From Clostridia bacterium (GTDB taxonomy: Bacteria > Bacillota > Clostridia > UBA1381), in contig CAAEKO010000043.1 of the NCBI GenBank assembly GCA_900756545.1, forward strand, positions 14,115-78,114: a DNA stretch of 64,000 nt. The letters are read 5' to 3'. Below, one piece after another: positions 62,402 through 64,000 of the stretch (position 1 is its first letter; each line of letters begins with the position of its first letter). The notes beneath the pieces were generated by a model. It was not told where the DNA came from. It ran no database searches and was given only the letters and a program-made list of their open reading frames with translations. The translations under genes and the position numbers were made by a program.

Positions 62402-63661
62402 TCATGCAAACATGGACAGGAATACGCCAGCCGCTACTGCCGAACCGATAACGCCGGCAACATTGGGGCCCATCGCGTGCATCAGTAGGAAGTTAGACGG
62501 ATTTTCCTTCTGCCCTACGACCTGTGAAACACGCGCCGCCATCGGAACAGCCGAAACTCCGGCCGAGCCAATCAGCGGATTAACCTTTCCGCCTGACAGT
62601 TTACACATGATATTGCCCAGGAACAAACCGCCGGCTGTTGAGAAGCAGAATGCGATCAGTCCCAATACGATAATTCCCAATGTCTCTGTATTTAAAAAGC
62701 TTTGTGCCGTTGCTGTAGCGCCTACAGTTACACCCAGGAATATGGTAATAATATTCATCAACTCGTTCTGGGCTGTTTTCGCCAGACGTTCAATTACGCC
62801 GGACTCCTTCGCCAGATTGCCCAGCATCAGCATACCAACCAGCGACACCGCGTCCGGAACGATCAGAGCAACGATAATGGTTACCGCGATCGGGAATATG
62901 ATTTTTTCCGTACGGCTTACTGGGCGAAGCTGTTCCATAACGATCTGTCTATCTTTTTTGGAGGTCATCAGCTTCATAATTGGCGGCTGAATTACTGGGA
63001 TCAGCGCCATATAGGAATATGCCGCAACAGCGATAGCCGGCAGGAGCGCCGGAGCCAGAGTTTTTGTAACATAGATTGCCGTAGGGCCGTCCGCGCCGCC
63101 GATGATACCAATGGAGGCCGCTTCGTTTACACCAAAGTTAATTCCCGGGATCAATGCGCCCAGAACCAATGCTCCGATAAAAGTAAAGAATACGCCGAAC
63201 TGCGCGGCCGCGCCCAGCAATATACTTTTCGGGTTGGCAATCAGCGGTCCGAAGTCCGTCATAACGCCGATGCCTAAGAAAATCAGCGGCGGATATATTC
63301 CCAGCTTAACGCCTAAATACAACAAATCCAGAAGTCCGCCCTCAGAAACAACTCGCTGAATATCAATATGCCCGTCAAGCATATACGCCGGGTCTGTAAA
63401 AAATTCCGTATGCATCATAATTGCGCCGGAATTCGCAAACATCGGCAGATTGGTCAGAAGCATACCGAACGCAATTGGCAAAAGCAACAACGGCTCAAAC
63501 TTCTTCACGATCGCCAGATATAGCAGCACACACGCGATCACGATCATCAAAGGCGTTCCGATTACCTGCAAAAAATTGCCGGACGCCGCCGCCTCCTGCA
63601 TTTGATGAATCATAGCCGCGACGCCTGTGCTCTGCAAAAAGTCTATTAAACCTTGAAACAC
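62402..63661 (-). CDS. oadB: Na+-translocating decarboxylase beta subunit
   Basis: Membrane subunit that couples decarboxylation of carboxybiotin to Na+ export. 419 residues with about eleven TM helices, a little longer than usual because of an N-terminal amphipathic extension. Signature segments: PLIFLGIGVMTDFGPLIANP with the conserved Asp, and GADGPTAIYVTKTLAP. The start is GTG at 63661 with only a weak ribosome site; the start is less certain than others. Confidence 0.94.
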   Translation of the reverse strand: MFQGLIDFLQSTGVAAMIHQMQEAAASGNFLQVIGTPLMIVIACVLLYLAIVKKFEPLLLLPIAFGMLLTNLPMFANSGAIMMHTEFFTDPAYMLDGHIDIQRVVSEGGLLDLLYLGVKLGIYPPLIFLGIGVMTDFGPLIANPKSILLGAAAQFGVFFTFIGALVLGALIPGINFGVNEAASIGIIGGADGPTAIYVTKTLAPALLPAIAVAAYSYMALIPVIQPPIMKLMTSKKDRQIVMEQLRPVSRTEKIIFPIAVTIIVALIVPDAVSLVGMLMLGNLAKESGVIERLAKTAQNELMNIITIFLGVTVGATATAQSFLNTETLGIIVLGLIAFCFSTAGGLFLGNIMCKLSGGKVNPLIGSAGVSAVPMAARVSQVVGQKENPSNFLLMHAMGPNVAGVIGSAVAAGVFLSMFA

Positions 63662-63696
63662 TGTCTGTCACCACTTTCTGTCAAAATTCGACGTTA

Positions 63697-64000
63697 TCAG
63701 GAAATTGAAACTAATACATCGCCGCTGTTTACAGCATCGCCTGCAGAAACTGAAATACCGGCAACCGTACCGTCTGTACTTGCAAAAATCTCATTTTCCA
63801 TCTTCATGGCCTCAAGGACTGCAACAAGATCGCCGTTCTTTACCGTATCGCCCACATTTACCTTGACAGATACGATCGTACCCGGCATAGGCGCCGTAAT
63901 CTGTGTCGCGCCAGCTACCGGGGCGGATTTTTTAGCTGCGGGCGCTGCCGCAGGAGCCGCTTTCGGTGCGGGAGCCGGGGCTGCCGCTTTGGGCGCCGCT
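63697..64000 (-). CDS. Biotin carboxyl carrier protein, N-terminus off the right edge
   Basis: About 100 C-terminal residues are visible. The biotinyl domain carries VLEAMKMENEI, where the Lys between two Met is biotinylated, and PMPGTIVSV at its start. Before it lies an Ala/Pro/Lys-rich linker running off the edge, typical of GcdC/MmdC-type carriers. Its stop lies 36 bases before oadB. It shuttles CO2 between the alpha and beta subunits. The frame is open through base 64000, so the true start is outside the window. Confidence 0.92.
   Translation of the reverse strand, partial: AAPKAAAPAPAPKAAPAAAPAAKKSAPVAGATQITAPMPGTIVSVKVNVGDTVKNGDLVAVLEAMKMENEIFASTDGTVAGISVSAGDAVNSGDVLVSIS

Noticed and set aside
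62286..62990. 234-codon open frame on plus
   Set aside because: Antisense to oadB and the end of oadA; composition follows the opposite membrane protein.

Overview
The window looks like chromosomal DNA from an anaerobic, low-to-mid GC Firmicute of class Clostridia, probably a gut or rumen plant-fibre degrader. The clues are an hrcA-grpE-dnaK-dnaJ cluster with a CIRCE operator, an RNase J, an ECF folate transporter under a THF riboswitch, SLH-anchored secreted proteins, a biotin-dependent sodium-pumping decarboxylase and a 2[4Fe-4S] ferredoxin. Genus cannot be fixed from the sequence alone. No rRNA, tRNA, transposase, prophage structural gene or CRISPR array was seen.

Region 1 (1-18.5 kb) is an accessory glycan-utilisation locus. 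On the minus strand, reading from 10.6 kb leftwards, come a secreted Asp-box beta-propeller protein (GH74-like), a sugar-binding lipoprotein, two CUT1 ABC permeases, a secreted rhamnogalacturonan-acetylesterase-like SGNH protein, and a second beta-propeller protein with SLH anchors that runs off the left edge. Divergent from it on the plus strand are a seven-TM histidine kinase, a LuxR-type response regulator and a second SGNH hydrolase with extra C-terminal modules. A perfect palindrome lies directly upstream of the kinase promoter. Next come a FAD-dependent oxidoreductase divergent from an AraC regulator, a mini zinc-ribbon protein and a third SGNH esterase. No ABC ATPase is encoded, so a shared MsmX-type ATPase is presumed.

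Region 2 (18-28 kb) is the heat-shock operon, with an orphan fumarase beta subunit behind dnaJ where other genomes carry other genes. It is followed by hemW, an acidic Cys-rich protein, efp, and a folT-folC operon with a clear THF riboswitch and a strong promoter. Just beyond is a small cysteine-rich gene that appears broken by a single-base frameshift, facing two small Cro-like HTH genes.

Region 3 (28.8-44.4 kb) is housekeeping: pdxS-pdxT, aroF-pheA, purF, ferredoxin, ricT, radA, glyS, mscL, ychF, an OmpR/HK two-component pair and galT. Between radA and glyS lies a cluster of six DnaA-box-like sites, including an exact 18-bp duplication. Between mscL and ychF lie an ABC-permease remnant and several hairpins.

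Region 4 (44.4-64 kb) is a long, mostly minus-strand housekeeping run: M16 protease, proS, MATE, metG, AI-2E-type permease, apgM, degV and trmL. Then prfA stands on plus, followed on minus by punA, RNase J, tyrS and a decarboxylase operon (BCCP, oadB, oadA) cut by the right edge.

The most notable items are the divergent glycan locus with its dedicated seven-TM sensor, the DnaA-box array, the frameshifted Cys-rich gene, the twin hairpin promoters before dnaJ and ferredoxin, and the orphan fumarase beta subunit. Nothing seen clearly qualifies as a new defence or catalytic system.
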